From assembly GCA_965228905.1 (NCBI GenBank), contig CBDDII010000001.1:1-39739 (forward strand): a stretch of DNA of 39,739 nt. The letters are read 5' to 3'. This DNA is from CALKXV01 sp965228905 (GTDB lineage Bacteria > Pseudomonadota > Alphaproteobacteria > Rhodobacterales > Rhodobacteraceae). The notes under the pieces are model-generated. The model worked only from the letters and a program-made list of their open reading frames with translations, had not been told where the DNA came from and did no database searches. Shown here piece by piece: positions 26,471 through 34,749 of this stretch. Position numbers and translations under genes: made by a program. Positions within the stretch are counted from its first letter, which is position 1. Each line of letters starts with the position of its first letter.

Positions 26471-27520
26471 ATGAAACGTTCCGTTATTGCTGCAGCACTT
26501 GCACTTTCACTCTCGCCCGCCTTCGCCCTTGCGCAGGAAAAGACCGAGTTCAAGGTGGCCTGGTCCATCTACGTCGGCTGGATGCCCTGGGGCTATCTCG
26601 AAGAAAGCGGCATCATGGACAAATGGGCCGACAAGTATGAAATCGACGTCGAGATCGTTCAGATCAACGACTACGTGGAATCCATCATCCAGTATTCCGC
26701 CGGTGAATTTGACGGCGTCACGGCAACCAACATGGACACGCTTTCCATCTCTTCGGGCGGCGGCGTCGATACCACCGCGCTGATCGTCGGCGATTATTCC
26801 AACGGCAACGATGCAATCATCCTGAAGGGCGAAGGCAGCCTTGCCGACCTTGCCGACAAACCCGTCAACCTTGTTGAGCTTTCGGTCTCGCACTACCTGC
26901 TTGCCCGCGGGCTCGACAGCGTCGGCCTTGCCGAGCGTGACCTTGCCAGCGTCATCAACACCTCTGACGCCGACATGATCGCGGCCTATTCCACCGATGA
27001 CGTCGAAGCGGTCGTCACCTGGAACCCGCTGGTTTCGACCATCCTCGAAGAACCGGGCGCGACCAAGCTCTACGACAGTTCTGACATCCCCGGCGAAATC
27101 ATCGACATCATGTGGGTGAACACCGAAACACTGGAGGCAAACCCCGCCTTCGGCAAGGCGCTGACCGGTGCGTGGTATGAACTGATGACCCTCATGGCCG
27201 CAGGCGACGAAGGCGCGCTGACCGCGATGGCCGAAGCCTCCGGCACTGATCTTGAAGGCTACAAGGCGCAACTCGCCTCGACCGAAATGTTCTGGGAACC
27301 CGCCGATGCCGTCGCCTTCACTTCGGACGATGCGCTGAAGACCACCATGGTCAACGTCGCCGAGTTCCTCTTCGACAAAGGCATCCTTGGCGAAGGCGCG
27401 CCAAGCGCGGATTTCGTCGGCGTCGCCTACCCTGATGGCACCACCACGGGCGACGCGGGCAACGTCAAGATGCGCTACGACACGACCTACATGCAGATGG
27501 CCGCCGACGGCGCGCTCTGA
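26471..27520 (+). CDS. Guanidine ABC transporter periplasmic binding protein
   Basis: Periplasmic receptor of 349 residues with a Sec signal peptide (SVIAAALALSLSPAFALA, cleavage before QEKTEF). The mature start FKVAWSIYVGWMPWGYLEESG resembles the nitrate/taurine-like binding proteins found next to urea carboxylase/guanidine genes (TIGR03427 type). EIVQINDYVESIIQYSAGEFDGV and TWNPLV are further family-like segments. The many acidic and aromatic residues suit a small cation. It is the first gene after the guanidine-I riboswitch, with GGAGG just upstream, and is followed by a strong hairpin and then the permease. The ligand is assigned by riboswitch and operon context. Confidence 0.85.
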   Translation: MKRSVIAAALALSLSPAFALAQEKTEFKVAWSIYVGWMPWGYLEESGIMDKWADKYEIDVEIVQINDYVESIIQYSAGEFDGVTATNMDTLSISSGGGVDTTALIVGDYSNGNDAIILKGEGSLADLADKPVNLVELSVSHYLLARGLDSVGLAERDLASVINTSDADMIAAYSTDDVEAVVTWNPLVSTILEEPGATKLYDSSDIPGEIIDIMWVNTETLEANPAFGKALTGAWYELMTLMAAGDEGALTAMAEASGTDLEGYKAQLASTEMFWEPADAVAFTSDDALKTTMVNVAEFLFDKGILGEGAPSADFVGVAYPDGTTTGDAGNVKMRYDTTYMQMAADGAL

Positions 27521-27527
27521 TCCCTAA

Positions 27528-27554
27528 GGCCGCCCGCCCAAAACGCGGGCGGCC
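27528..27554 (+). terminator. Intercistronic hairpin after guanidine-binding protein gene
   Basis: Ten perfect pairs: GGCCGCCCGC (27528-27537) and GCGGGCGGCC (27545-27554), loop CCAAAAC. No T-run follows. It lies between the binding-protein stop and the permease start and probably protects the upstream mRNA or reduces read-through. Confidence 0.6.
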
Positions 27555-27568
27555 GCCGAACGACCCCG

Positions 27569-28381
27569 ATGCGCTGGATCAACCGCACCCCTTCCCGCCC
27601 GCTGGCACTCTTTCTGATGGCCCTGCCTTTCGTGCTGGTCCTGATCGCCTATGCACTGGGATCCGAAGCCCGCCGAGCGGTCAATCCTGCCGACAAGCTG
27701 CTGCCCGCCCCCGCCCAGATCGTCGATACCGCCGTCCGCGTCACGACCACTCCCGACAAACGCTCGGGCGAAATCGTTTTCTGGAAAGACACCCTCGCCA
27801 GCCTTCAACGCCTGTTTTTCGGCGTCACCCTCGGAGCCATGATCGGCCTGACCTTCGGGATTACCATCGGACTGCTGCCACTGGCCCGCAGTTTCCTCGG
27901 TAACTTCGTCGCCGTCTTGTCGATGATCCCGCCCCTTGCGATCCTTCCGATCCTCTTCATCATCTTCGGGCTGGACGAAGCCTCGAAAATCGCCCTGATC
28001 GCGATTGGCGTCACCCCCTTCCTGATCCGCGACATCGCGACCCGCACCGCCGAACTGCCCCTGGAACAACTGGTGAAGGCCCAGACCCTTGGCGCATCTT
28101 CCTTCGTCATCGCCCTGCGCGTCGCCCTGCCCCAGATCATGCCCCGCCTGATCCAGGCCGTCCGCCTCGCCCTTGGCCCCGCCTGGCTGTTCCTGATCGC
28201 CGCCGAAGCCATCGCCAGCGAAAACGGCCTTGGCTATCGCATCTTCCTTGTCCGCCGCTACCTCGCAATGGACGTGATCCTGACCTACGTGATCTGGATC
28301 ACCCTCCTTGCCTTCCTGATCGACTGGCTCTTGCGCCGCGCCTCGCACCGCCTGTTCCCCTGGGCAAAGGACGCATCATGA
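27569..28381 (+). CDS. Guanidine ABC transporter permease
   Basis: Inner-membrane permease, 270 residues, of the nitrate/sulfonate/taurine class (BPD_transp_1). About six membrane segments are visible, including LALFLMALPFVLVLIAYALG and VLSMIPPLAILPILFIIFGL. The coupling loop is AQTLGASSFVIALRVALPQI. In this class the permease acts as a homodimer with one ATPase type. Its stop overlaps the ATPase start in ATGA. Only a weak purine stretch (CCGAACGACC) precedes the ATG, as expected if it relies on coupling or a weak site. Confidence 0.85.
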   Translation: MRWINRTPSRPLALFLMALPFVLVLIAYALGSEARRAVNPADKLLPAPAQIVDTAVRVTTTPDKRSGEIVFWKDTLASLQRLFFGVTLGAMIGLTFGITIGLLPLARSFLGNFVAVLSMIPPLAILPILFIIFGLDEASKIALIAIGVTPFLIRDIATRTAELPLEQLVKAQTLGASSFVIALRVALPQIMPRLIQAVRLALGPAWLFLIAAEAIASENGLGYRIFLVRRYLAMDVILTYVIWITLLAFLIDWLLRRASHRLFPWAKDAS

Positions 28382-29145
28382 GCTTCGTGACCGTCACGGA
28401 TGTCTTTCAGACCTACGACAACCGCCCGATCCTCGAGCGAGTGAACCTCATCGCCGACGAGGGCGAGTTCATCTCGATCGTCGGTGCCTCCGGCTGCGGC
28501 AAATCCACCTTCCTGAGGCTGCTTCTGGCCCAGGAATATCCGACCCGTGGCGAAGTGCGTATCGCCGATGCCCCGCCTGCGAAAGAACCGGGGCTCGATC
28601 GCGGCGTCGTCTTTCAGAAATACTCGGTCTTTCCCCATATGACCGTACGCGAAAACATCGTCGCAGGCGAAAGCCTGCGCAGCAGATGGGGCCGCTTTTT
28701 TGGCGCAGGGGCGAAAGATGCCCGCGCGCGCGCCGACGAAACCCTGGCCCGGATCGGCCTCGATCACGTCGCCGACAACTACCCCGCCACACTCTCGGGC
28801 GGAATGCAGCAGCGCCTTGCCATCGGGCAGGCCCTGACCGCCAAGCCGCGCGTCTTGCTTCTGGATGAACCCTTCGGCGCGCTCGATCCCGGAACGCGAC
28901 TTTCGATGCACGACTTTCTGCAGCATCTGCGCGCAGAAACCGGCATGACCGTCTTCATGGTCACCCACGACCTGGAAGAGGCTTTCAAACTCGGCGACCG
29001 GGTCCTGGTCTTCGACAAACCCCGCTGGGATCCCCACGACCCATCCCGCTACGGCGCAACCATCACCTATGACTTCGATGCCCGCGACGGCGGCATCCCG
29101 TTCCAACGCCTTGAGGAGGACACCCATGTCTTACAGGAACACTGA
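28378..29145 (+). CDS. Guanidine ABC transporter ATPase
   Basis: ATPase of 255 residues, SsuB/TauB/NrtD class. Walker A is GASGCGKST, the signature LSGGMQQRLAIGQAL, Walker B VLLLDEPFGALD, and the H-loop VTHDLEEAFKLGD. The N-terminus reads VTDVFQTYDNRPILERVN, close to the versions found in guanidine/urea-carboxylase loci as far as I recall. Its last 20 bases overlap the start of the hydrolase gene, so transport and hydrolysis are made together. Confidence 0.88.
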   Translation: MSFVTVTDVFQTYDNRPILERVNLIADEGEFISIVGASGCGKSTFLRLLLAQEYPTRGEVRIADAPPAKEPGLDRGVVFQKYSVFPHMTVRENIVAGESLRSRWGRFFGAGAKDARARADETLARIGLDHVADNYPATLSGGMQQRLAIGQALTAKPRVLLLDEPFGALDPGTRLSMHDFLQHLRAETGMTVFMVTHDLEEAFKLGDRVLVFDKPRWDPHDPSRYGATITYDFDARDGGIPFQRLEEDTHVLQEH

Positions 29146-30373
29146 GCGTTCGCGCTCGCACCACCCGCGCGATGCGCGCCACAGCGAAGAACGGTTCCAC
29201 CACCCGGATCTGTCCAAGCTGCAAGGCTGGAAGTCGATGAAGGCCGAAGCAGACATCCCCGGCAACCGCTGGGACGAGGAACGGCGCTGGGCGCTCCGCA
29301 TGGGCCTGACCGGGGCCGACAGCATCGAAGACAAGTCCATCCCCACTTTCGCGCGGGGCGAACTGCCCCATTATGCCGGGATCAACACATTTCTGAAAGC
29401 GCCCTACGCCGAAGACGTGACCGAGGTGAAAGACTACGACGCAACCGTCCTCGGCATCCCCTTCGACGGCGGCACCACCTACCGGGCAGGCACCCGGTTC
29501 GGACCGCAAGGCGTGCGCAAGATCAGCGCCCTTTACACGCCCTATAACTATGAAATGGCCGTCGACCTGCGCGAACAGATGACGCTTTGCGATGCGGGCG
29601 ACGTCTTCACCATCCCGGCCAACATCGAAAAAACCTTCGACCAGATCAGCCGTGCAGTCAGCCACGTGGCCTCTTCCGGCTCTGTGCCCGTGATGATCGG
29701 CGGCGACCATTCCATCGGTTTTCCCTGTGTGCGCGGCATCGCCGAATGCACGTCGAAAAAGATCGGGATCGTGCATTTCGATCGCCACGCCGACATTCAG
29801 GAAAAGGACCTGGACGAACGGATGCACACGACGCCCTGGTTCCACTCGACCAACCTGCCGAACGTGCCTGCAAAGAACCTCGTACAGGTCGGCATCGGCG
29901 GCTGGCAGGTCCCGCGCGAGGCGGTCGCCGTCGCCCGCGAACGCGAAACCAACATCATCACCATGTCCGACATGGAACGGATGGGCGTCGACAAGACCGC
30001 CGAGATGGCGCTGGAAATGGCCTGGGACGGGGTCGACATGGTCTATATGTCCTTTGACATCGACAGCATCGACTGCGGCTTCGTTCCCGGCACCGGCTGG
30101 CCCGAACCGGGCGGCTTCCTGCCGCGCGAGGCGCTGGCGCTCGCCTCAAAGGTCGCCGCCGAGGGCATCTGCGGTATGGAACTGGTCGAAGTCGCACCGC
30201 CCTACGACCAGTCGGAAATTACCGCACTCATGGGCACCCGCGTCATCGTCGACGTTCTGGGCTCGCTTGTTGCCAGTGGCAATCTGGGCAAACATAAGCG
30301 CCATATCGACAAGCCCGTGACGATCCCCCACGGAGAATTTGAGGGCAAGAGGTGGTCGAATGCGTCGAAATGA
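29126..30373 (+). CDS. gdmH: Guanidine hydrolase (Ni-dependent ureohydrolase, agmatinase-like)
   Basis: Ureohydrolase of 415 residues, predicted to convert guanidine to urea and ammonia. The dinuclear metal ligands are present: GGDHS (192-196), D219/H221/D223 in FDRHAD, and D311/D313/D316 in FDIDSID. Features that separate GdmH from agmatinase, as I recall them, are also here: the long N-terminus, IPTFARGELPHYAGINTF (72-89) with T74, DRH instead of DAH, and TGWPEPGG (323-330) with W325. Characterised GdmH uses nickel loaded by HypA/HypB-like helpers, and none is in this window. The start at 29126 follows GAGGAGGA; an earlier ATG adds 19 residues inside the ATPase gene. The riboswitch and transporter context supports guanidine over agmatine. 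Confidence 0.88.
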   Translation: MSYRNTERSRSHHPRDARHSEERFHHPDLSKLQGWKSMKAEADIPGNRWDEERRWALRMGLTGADSIEDKSIPTFARGELPHYAGINTFLKAPYAEDVTEVKDYDATVLGIPFDGGTTYRAGTRFGPQGVRKISALYTPYNYEMAVDLREQMTLCDAGDVFTIPANIEKTFDQISRAVSHVASSGSVPVMIGGDHSIGFPCVRGIAECTSKKIGIVHFDRHADIQEKDLDERMHTTPWFHSTNLPNVPAKNLVQVGIGGWQVPREAVAVARERETNIITMSDMERMGVDKTAEMALEMAWDGVDMVYMSFDIDSIDCGFVPGTGWPEPGGFLPREALALASKVAAEGICGMELVEVAPPYDQSEITALMGTRVIVDVLGSLVASGNLGKHKRHIDKPVTIPHGEFEGKRWSNASK

Positions 30374-30384
30374 TGTGCGAAACC

Positions 30385-30544
30385 GCTCGGGCCGCGCCCG
30401 ACCCTGGGTGGGCGCCTCAACCTTTGGCCAATGCGATCCCTCGAAGCAGTCACGTCGGCCCTGTTGCTCACTGCATCGCCGTGCGCGCTCGTCGTGCCGG
30501 AGGCACGCCTTCGGCGTGACGGGAGGGTCGGGCGCGGCCCGAGC
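30385..30544. repeat. Extragenic palindromic (REP-like) element
   Basis: Two perfect 21-base inverted arms, 30385-30405 (starting GCTCGGGCCGCGCCC) and 30524-30544 (ending GGGCGCGGCCCGAGC), enclose 118 bases. Inside are two hairpins that share bases and exclude each other: CGTGCC/GGCACG (30493-30507) and CACGCC/GGCGTG (30504-30518). It fills most of the gap between gdmH and the His-rich gene. The structure suggests a dispersed repeat of the kind found between genes in this bacterial group. Whether it is repeated elsewhere in the genome cannot be seen here. Confidence 0.65.
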
Positions 30545-30583
30545 TGACGCTCGCGCCAACGCAACTACAACCGGAGGCTCAAC

Positions 30584-31012
30584 ATGCCACATGACATCGT
30601 GAACGGCCATATCGGACACAACCACAGCCACGGCGACCACCTGCACAGCCACATGCCCGACGCCGACAGGGCTGAGGAGCTTCAGGTCCTGACCGCGCAG
30701 TTCATCGACGGGTTCACCGGCGCGAAGGACAAGATGTCCTATCTGCGCCTCGCCGGTGTTCCCTTGGAAATCGCAGCCCCCGACGGCGGGCCTTCGATGA
30801 AACTCGTCGACGTGCAACTGACCACGGAATGGCAGGTCGGCACCGCCTCACCCTCCTTCGGGTCGCGCGAATTATCCTACCTGCCCTATCCCGGCGACAT
30901 GGTGAGCGAACGCACCAACATGAGCTTCATCTATGTTTCGATCGACGCCAAACTGACGAAGGACCTTCGGGACTTTCTGAAGGAACACCCGGCGGCACAG
31001 GACGTCACCTGA
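30584..31012 (+). CDS. Small His-rich protein, candidate nickel-handling partner
   Basis: I do not recognise this 142-residue protein. Its first 23 residues hold eight histidines (H3, 9, 12, 14, 16, 19, 21, 23; GHNHSHGDHLHSH), a pattern seen in HypB, UreE and other nickel or zinc handlers. The remainder (about 30-135) looks like a compact soluble domain with KMSYLRLAGVPLEIAAPDGG and ELSYLPYPGDMVSERTNMSF. There is no P-loop, so it is not HypB, and no zinc-ribbon cysteines (in fact no cysteine at all), so not HypA. GGAGG precedes the ATG. It follows the Ni-type guanidine hydrolase, separated only by a palindromic element, so delivery of nickel to that enzyme is a reasonable but unproven guess. 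Confidence 0.75.
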   Translation: MPHDIVNGHIGHNHSHGDHLHSHMPDADRAEELQVLTAQFIDGFTGAKDKMSYLRLAGVPLEIAAPDGGPSMKLVDVQLTTEWQVGTASPSFGSRELSYLPYPGDMVSERTNMSFIYVSIDAKLTKDLRDFLKEHPAAQDVT

Positions 31013-31028
31013 ACCGTTTGGGAACGGT
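31013..31028. terminator. Small bidirectional hairpin between convergent genes
   Basis: ACCGTT and AACGGT with loop TGGG form six perfect pairs in the 18-base gap between the His-rich gene and the mttB-like gene. There is no T-run on either strand, so termination would be weak. Confidence 0.4.
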
Positions 31029-31030
31029 CA

Positions 31031-32587
31031 TCAGAAATCCGTCGGCGCGCCGCCCTCTTCCTTTCGTCGGGCAACGAAGGCCTCCAGCTCTTCCCGCCGG
31101 TCCTCCTCCATCTCAGGCGGCTCGAAAGCGTCGATGATCCCCTTGAACAGGTTGTGCGCCCGCTCCGCCGTCCAGATCGCGCCGTTCAACTGGAAGGCCT
31201 CGAAATTCGACCAGTCGCTGACAAAGGGGCTGTAGAAGGCCGTCTCATAGCGATCCTGCGTGTGCTGAATGCCAAAGTAATGGCCGTTCGACCCCACCTC
31301 GCGGATCGCGTCAAAGGCGATGTCGTCCGGCCCGGTCGCCCAGGTCTCGGGCTCCATGTACCGCTGGATCATCTGCAAGACCTCGCAGTCCATGATGAAC
31401 TTTTCGGGGCTGGCGATCAGCCCGCCCTCCAGCCATCCGGCCGCGTGATAGACCATGTTCGTCCCCGACTGCACCGCCGCCCAAAGACTGTTCGAGGTTT
31501 CCCACATCGCCTGCCCATCCGGCACATTGGCCGCACAGACGCCCGACGACCTTAGCGGAAGCCCGTAAAACCGCGCCATCTGCCCGGTCATCTGCGTCGC
31601 CCGCATGTATTCGGGCGTGCCAAAGGCAGGCGCGCCCGTCTTCATGTCCACGTTCGATGTAAATGTCCCGATCGCACAGGCACAGCCTGGCGCCACGTAT
31701 TGAAACAGCGCAATCGCCGACAGAGCCTCGGCAATCGATAGAGTCACCGCCCCCGCCATTGTCACCGGCGCCATCGCCCCGGCCAGCGTGAAAGGCGACA
31801 CCACCACAGCCTGCCCCCGCCGCACCAGCCGCAAACAACCGTCGATCATCGGGAAATCGTGCTTCAGCGGCGAGGTCGAGTTGATGTTGGTGTACATATG
31901 CGGGGTCGATTGAAACTCTTCCTCCGTGAGACCACCGGCGATCTTCACCATCTCCATCACGTCCTCGACCCGCTCTTTCCCAAGCGAATAGGCGTGCATC
32001 ACCTTGTCGGTCAGGGTCAGCTTGTCGAAGACCACATCCAGATGCCGGATGCTGGCGTGAATATCCACCGGCTCCACCGGATAGCCACCGGCGAAGTGGA
32101 TGCAGTTGAAATGCTGGGTCAGCTTCAACAGATTCGCACATTGCGCGCGCGTGCCCGGCACCTTCCTCCCGATCTCAAGATCATAGTAGTTCGGCGGTGA
32201 CGACACATTGCCGAAACAGATATGCCCCTCGCCGATGGTCAGCTTGCGGTCGGGGTTGCGCGGCGTCAGCGTAAACGAAGACGGAGCCGTCGCCAGCATC
32301 TCCATCACCCAGTCCCGGCCCATCTTCACGTTCTGACCGTCGACCTTGCAGCCCGCCTCTCGGTAAAGCTCCAGCGCCTCTTCGTTCAGAAAGTCGATGC
32401 CGATCTCTTCCAGCACCCGCATTGCGCCGTCATGGATCGCCTGCACGCCCATTTCGTCCAAGGGCTCGGTCGGCTTGTCATGGTTGACCGGCACCCGCCA
32501 GGGCATCTGGTCGAACAGAACGCCGCCCCGCCGGTCGCGATTGCCCGCCCGTCCACCAGCCCGTCGCCGTGTCGCACTCTTGTCCAT
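31031..32587 (-). CDS. Trimethylamine methyltransferase family protein (MttB superfamily, non-pyrrolysine)
   Basis: A 518-residue MttB-superfamily protein. Known members transfer a methyl group from a quaternary or tertiary amine (glycine betaine, carnitine, proline betaine) to a corrinoid protein. The start RRRAGGRAGNRDRRG and LDEMGVQAIHDGAMRVLEEIGID are typical of the family, and the barrel follows to the end (SGVCAANVPDGQAMWET, TNMVYHAAGWLEGGL). No in-frame TAG interrupts it, so pyrrolysine is not used. No corrinoid protein or reactivase lies nearby. AAGGAGAGCGG precedes the ATG at 32587. It is the last gene of the minus-strand cluster that contains carnitine dehydrogenase, so carnitine, betaine or a related compound is the likely substrate. 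Direct evidence is missing. Confidence 0.82.
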   Translation of the reverse strand: MDKSATRRRAGGRAGNRDRRGGVLFDQMPWRVPVNHDKPTEPLDEMGVQAIHDGAMRVLEEIGIDFLNEEALELYREAGCKVDGQNVKMGRDWVMEMLATAPSSFTLTPRNPDRKLTIGEGHICFGNVSSPPNYYDLEIGRKVPGTRAQCANLLKLTQHFNCIHFAGGYPVEPVDIHASIRHLDVVFDKLTLTDKVMHAYSLGKERVEDVMEMVKIAGGLTEEEFQSTPHMYTNINSTSPLKHDFPMIDGCLRLVRRGQAVVVSPFTLAGAMAPVTMAGAVTLSIAEALSAIALFQYVAPGCACAIGTFTSNVDMKTGAPAFGTPEYMRATQMTGQMARFYGLPLRSSGVCAANVPDGQAMWETSNSLWAAVQSGTNMVYHAAGWLEGGLIASPEKFIMDCEVLQMIQRYMEPETWATGPDDIAFDAIREVGSNGHYFGIQHTQDRYETAFYSPFVSDWSNFEAFQLNGAIWTAERAHNLFKGIIDAFEPPEMEEDRREELEAFVARRKEEGGAPTDF

Positions 32588-32674
32588 GCCGCTCTCCTTG
32601 TCCCCTCTATCTTGAACAAGGCAACGGGCCGCGACACGCCGCTTCCGACAAAAGCTGTCGTTTTTGGAACGCCC

Positions 32675-33352
32675 TCAGGCGCGGGCGCGGATCCAGCCTT
32701 CCAGATGCCCAATGTCCGGCAGAACCACATCGGCAAAGGGCGACAACTCCTCGGTCTTCGCCACCCCGGTCAGAACCCCGACTGTGGCCATGCCCGCCGC
32801 ACGCCCCGACTTCAGATCGTGTAGGCTGTCGCCCACCATCACGCTTGCCTTCGGATCGGCCCCAAGCGCGCGGGCCGCTGCCAGCAAGGGGCCGGGGGCA
32901 GGCTTGACCCCATGCCCTGAATCGAACCCCGCCAGGAACCCGATCAGCCCGTCAAGGCCCGCGTCACGAATGTGACGCCGCGCGGGGATTTCACTGTCGT
33001 TCGTCACCACGGCCAGGGGACAAATCCGGCGCAAGTCGCCCAGACAGGCGGCCAGGTCCAGTACCGGAACCTGAGGCGTTTCCGAGGCGATCCCGTCCAT
33101 GACCTGCATCACCTCTTCAACGCTGCGCCCGATCACCGGTGAAAGGGCATTTCCCGTATCCTCCGAGGTGCCGGCTATCACGATACTGTCTGGATGAAAC
33201 CGCCGCGTAACCGGATCAAACCCCAAAGCCGCCGCCGCGCGGGCATCTCCGGGCGCGAAATGATTCAGCAACCGCGAAAAAGCCACGCTCCATGTCGCCT
33301 CGAAATCGAACAGCGTCCCGTCCTTGTCGAAAATGATCGCCTCGACGCTCAT
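32675..33352 (-). CDS. HAD-superfamily phosphatase (phosphoglycolate phosphatase-like)
   Basis: HAD hydrolase of 225 residues. Motif I is DKDGTLF with a helical cap after it, motif II is AVVTNDS, motif III the lysine in GVKPAPGP, and motif IV GDSLHDLKSGRAAGM. The catalytic nucleophile aspartate is D10 within FDKDGT. The ATG at 33352 overlaps the stop of the dehydrogenase gene by 4 bases; a longer frame is rejected because it lies inside that gene. The substrate is unknown, and its presence in a carnitine-type operon is unexplained; it may remove a phosphorylated by-product. Confidence 0.8.
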   Translation of the reverse strand: MSVEAIIFDKDGTLFDFEATWSVAFSRLLNHFAPGDARAAAALGFDPVTRRFHPDSIVIAGTSEDTGNALSPVIGRSVEEVMQVMDGIASETPQVPVLDLAACLGDLRRICPLAVVTNDSEIPARRHIRDAGLDGLIGFLAGFDSGHGVKPAPGPLLAAARALGADPKASVMVGDSLHDLKSGRAAGMATVGVLTGVAKTEELSPFADVVLPDIGHLEGWIRARA

Positions 33353-34749
33353 GTGCCGTGCGCTGCCGCCAGGGCCTCGACCGCCTTGCGTACCTCCGGC
33401 AAGGGTTCGCATGCCTTACGCGTCTCAAGGCTGACATGGATCAGGAACTGCTCGCATGTGGCCAGCACCTCGCCGTCTGACGCCCGCTGCATCTCATGGG
33501 CAAACTTCAGCTTTTTGCCCTCGCCGATCAGCACACGAGTTGCCACCCGGATCGCTTCGCCCGCATGGGTTTCCTGAAGATACTTGATCGTCGTTTCCAC
33601 GGTGAAATAGCTGTTGCCGCCCGCGATGTAATCCGCGTCTGCGCCCACGTGCACCATCACCGCATCGGCGGCATCCGAAAACACCTGACCATAGCGGCCT
33701 TCGTTCATGTGCCCGTTGTAATCGGTCCAGTCCGAAGGCACGACGCGCCGCACGGTTTCCAGCGGCACCGTCTCATCCAGAGGCGCCGCAAGCGTGGCGT
33801 CGTGATCCAGAAGAACCTGTCCAGCCGCGCTGCCTTCGCCCTTCAGCGCACGCAGGATCGCAACAAGGTTCCGGTCCCGCAACCGCTCCAACGCGCGAAT
33901 GCTCAAGGCCCCCGACTGCGCATCCGACTGATCGCCGATCTTTTTGGCCAATTCCGGCGTCAATTCCGGCACATCCATCAGCTTGGTCCAGGGCCATTTC
34001 AGCGCCGGGCCGAACTGGTTGACGAAATGGGTCATGCCGCCCTCGCCCCCGGCAATCCGATAGGTCTCGAACAGCCCCATCTGCGCCCACCTCAGGCCGA
34101 AGCCAAGGCGGATCGCCTCGTCGATTTCTTCCGTCGTCGCCACATCGTCGTTGATCAGCCAAAGCGCCTCGCGCCAGACCGCTTCAAGGAACCTATCCGC
34201 GATATGCGCGTCGATCTCGGCCCGCACCACAAGGGGGCGCATCCCGATGGATGTCAGGATCTCCTGCACCTTTGCCGTTACCGCAGGATCACCCTCCCCC
34301 GGCACAAGTTCGACCAACGGCAAAAGGTAGACCGGGTTGAACGGATGAGAAACCACCAGCCGCCCCCCAAGCCCGCCGCCCCCGCGCAGTTCCGAAGGCT
34401 TGAACCCGCTTGTCGAAGACCCAACCGGAGCCTCGCTGGCCGCCGCGATCTCACCATAGACCCGGTGCTTCAACTCCAGCCGTTCCGGCACGCTTTCCTG
34501 AATGTAATCCGCCCCTGCAACGGCCTCGGCCACCGACGAGACGAAACTCAAGCGCCCCTCTTCCGGCAAGGCCCGTTCGTAAAGCATCGGCAAGGCACGC
34601 CGCGCATTTTCCAGCACCTCGCCGATCTTGCGCTCGGCCTCCGGGTCGGGATCGAATACCGCCACGTCCCAGCCATTCAGCAGGAACCGCGCCGCCCAGC
34701 CGCCGCCGATCACGCCCCCGCCGATCACGGCGGCTTTCTTTACTGTCAT
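33349..34749 (-). CDS. Carnitine 3-dehydrogenase fused to a betainyl-CoA thioesterase-type domain
   Basis: A two-domain enzyme of 466 residues. The N-terminal 3-hydroxyacyl-CoA-dehydrogenase-like part has the NAD fold VIGGGVIGGGWAARF (8-22), SHPFNPVYLLPLVELVPG (134-151), and a helical domain with FGLRWAQMGLFETYRIAGG, a pattern of L-carnitine 3-dehydrogenase. The C-terminal third (about 335-466) is a hot-dog thioesterase with DWTDYNGHMNEGRY. Such fusions are described for carnitine degradation, where the dehydrogenase gives 3-dehydrocarnitine and the thioesterase releases glycine betaine from betainyl-CoA. The cleavage enzyme (BKACE) that links the two steps is not in the window. It overlaps the genes on both sides by 4 bases. 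Confidence 0.88.
   Translation of the reverse strand: MTVKKAAVIGGGVIGGGWAARFLLNGWDVAVFDPDPEAERKIGEVLENARRALPMLYERALPEEGRLSFVSSVAEAVAGADYIQESVPERLELKHRVYGEIAAASEAPVGSSTSGFKPSELRGGGGLGGRLVVSHPFNPVYLLPLVELVPGEGDPAVTAKVQEILTSIGMRPLVVRAEIDAHIADRFLEAVWREALWLINDDVATTEEIDEAIRLGFGLRWAQMGLFETYRIAGGEGGMTHFVNQFGPALKWPWTKLMDVPELTPELAKKIGDQSDAQSGALSIRALERLRDRNLVAILRALKGEGSAAGQVLLDHDATLAAPLDETVPLETVRRVVPSDWTDYNGHMNEGRYGQVFSDAADAVMVHVGADADYIAGGNSYFTVETTIKYLQETHAGEAIRVATRVLIGEGKKLKFAHEMQRASDGEVLATCEQFLIHVSLETRKACEPLPEVRKAVEALAAAHGT

Noticed and set aside
29126..30373. Annotation as agmatinase
   Set aside because: The guanidine-I riboswitch, the transporter and the GdmH-type motifs outweigh general ureohydrolase similarity.
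31031..32587. Pyrrolysine-encoding mttB
   Set aside because: The frame has no internal TAG, and no pyrrolysine genes are present in the window.
32646..32665. Hairpin CGACA/TGTCG followed by five T on the plus strand
   Set aside because: No plus-strand gene ends before it, and on the minus strand, where the genes lie, no T-run follows.
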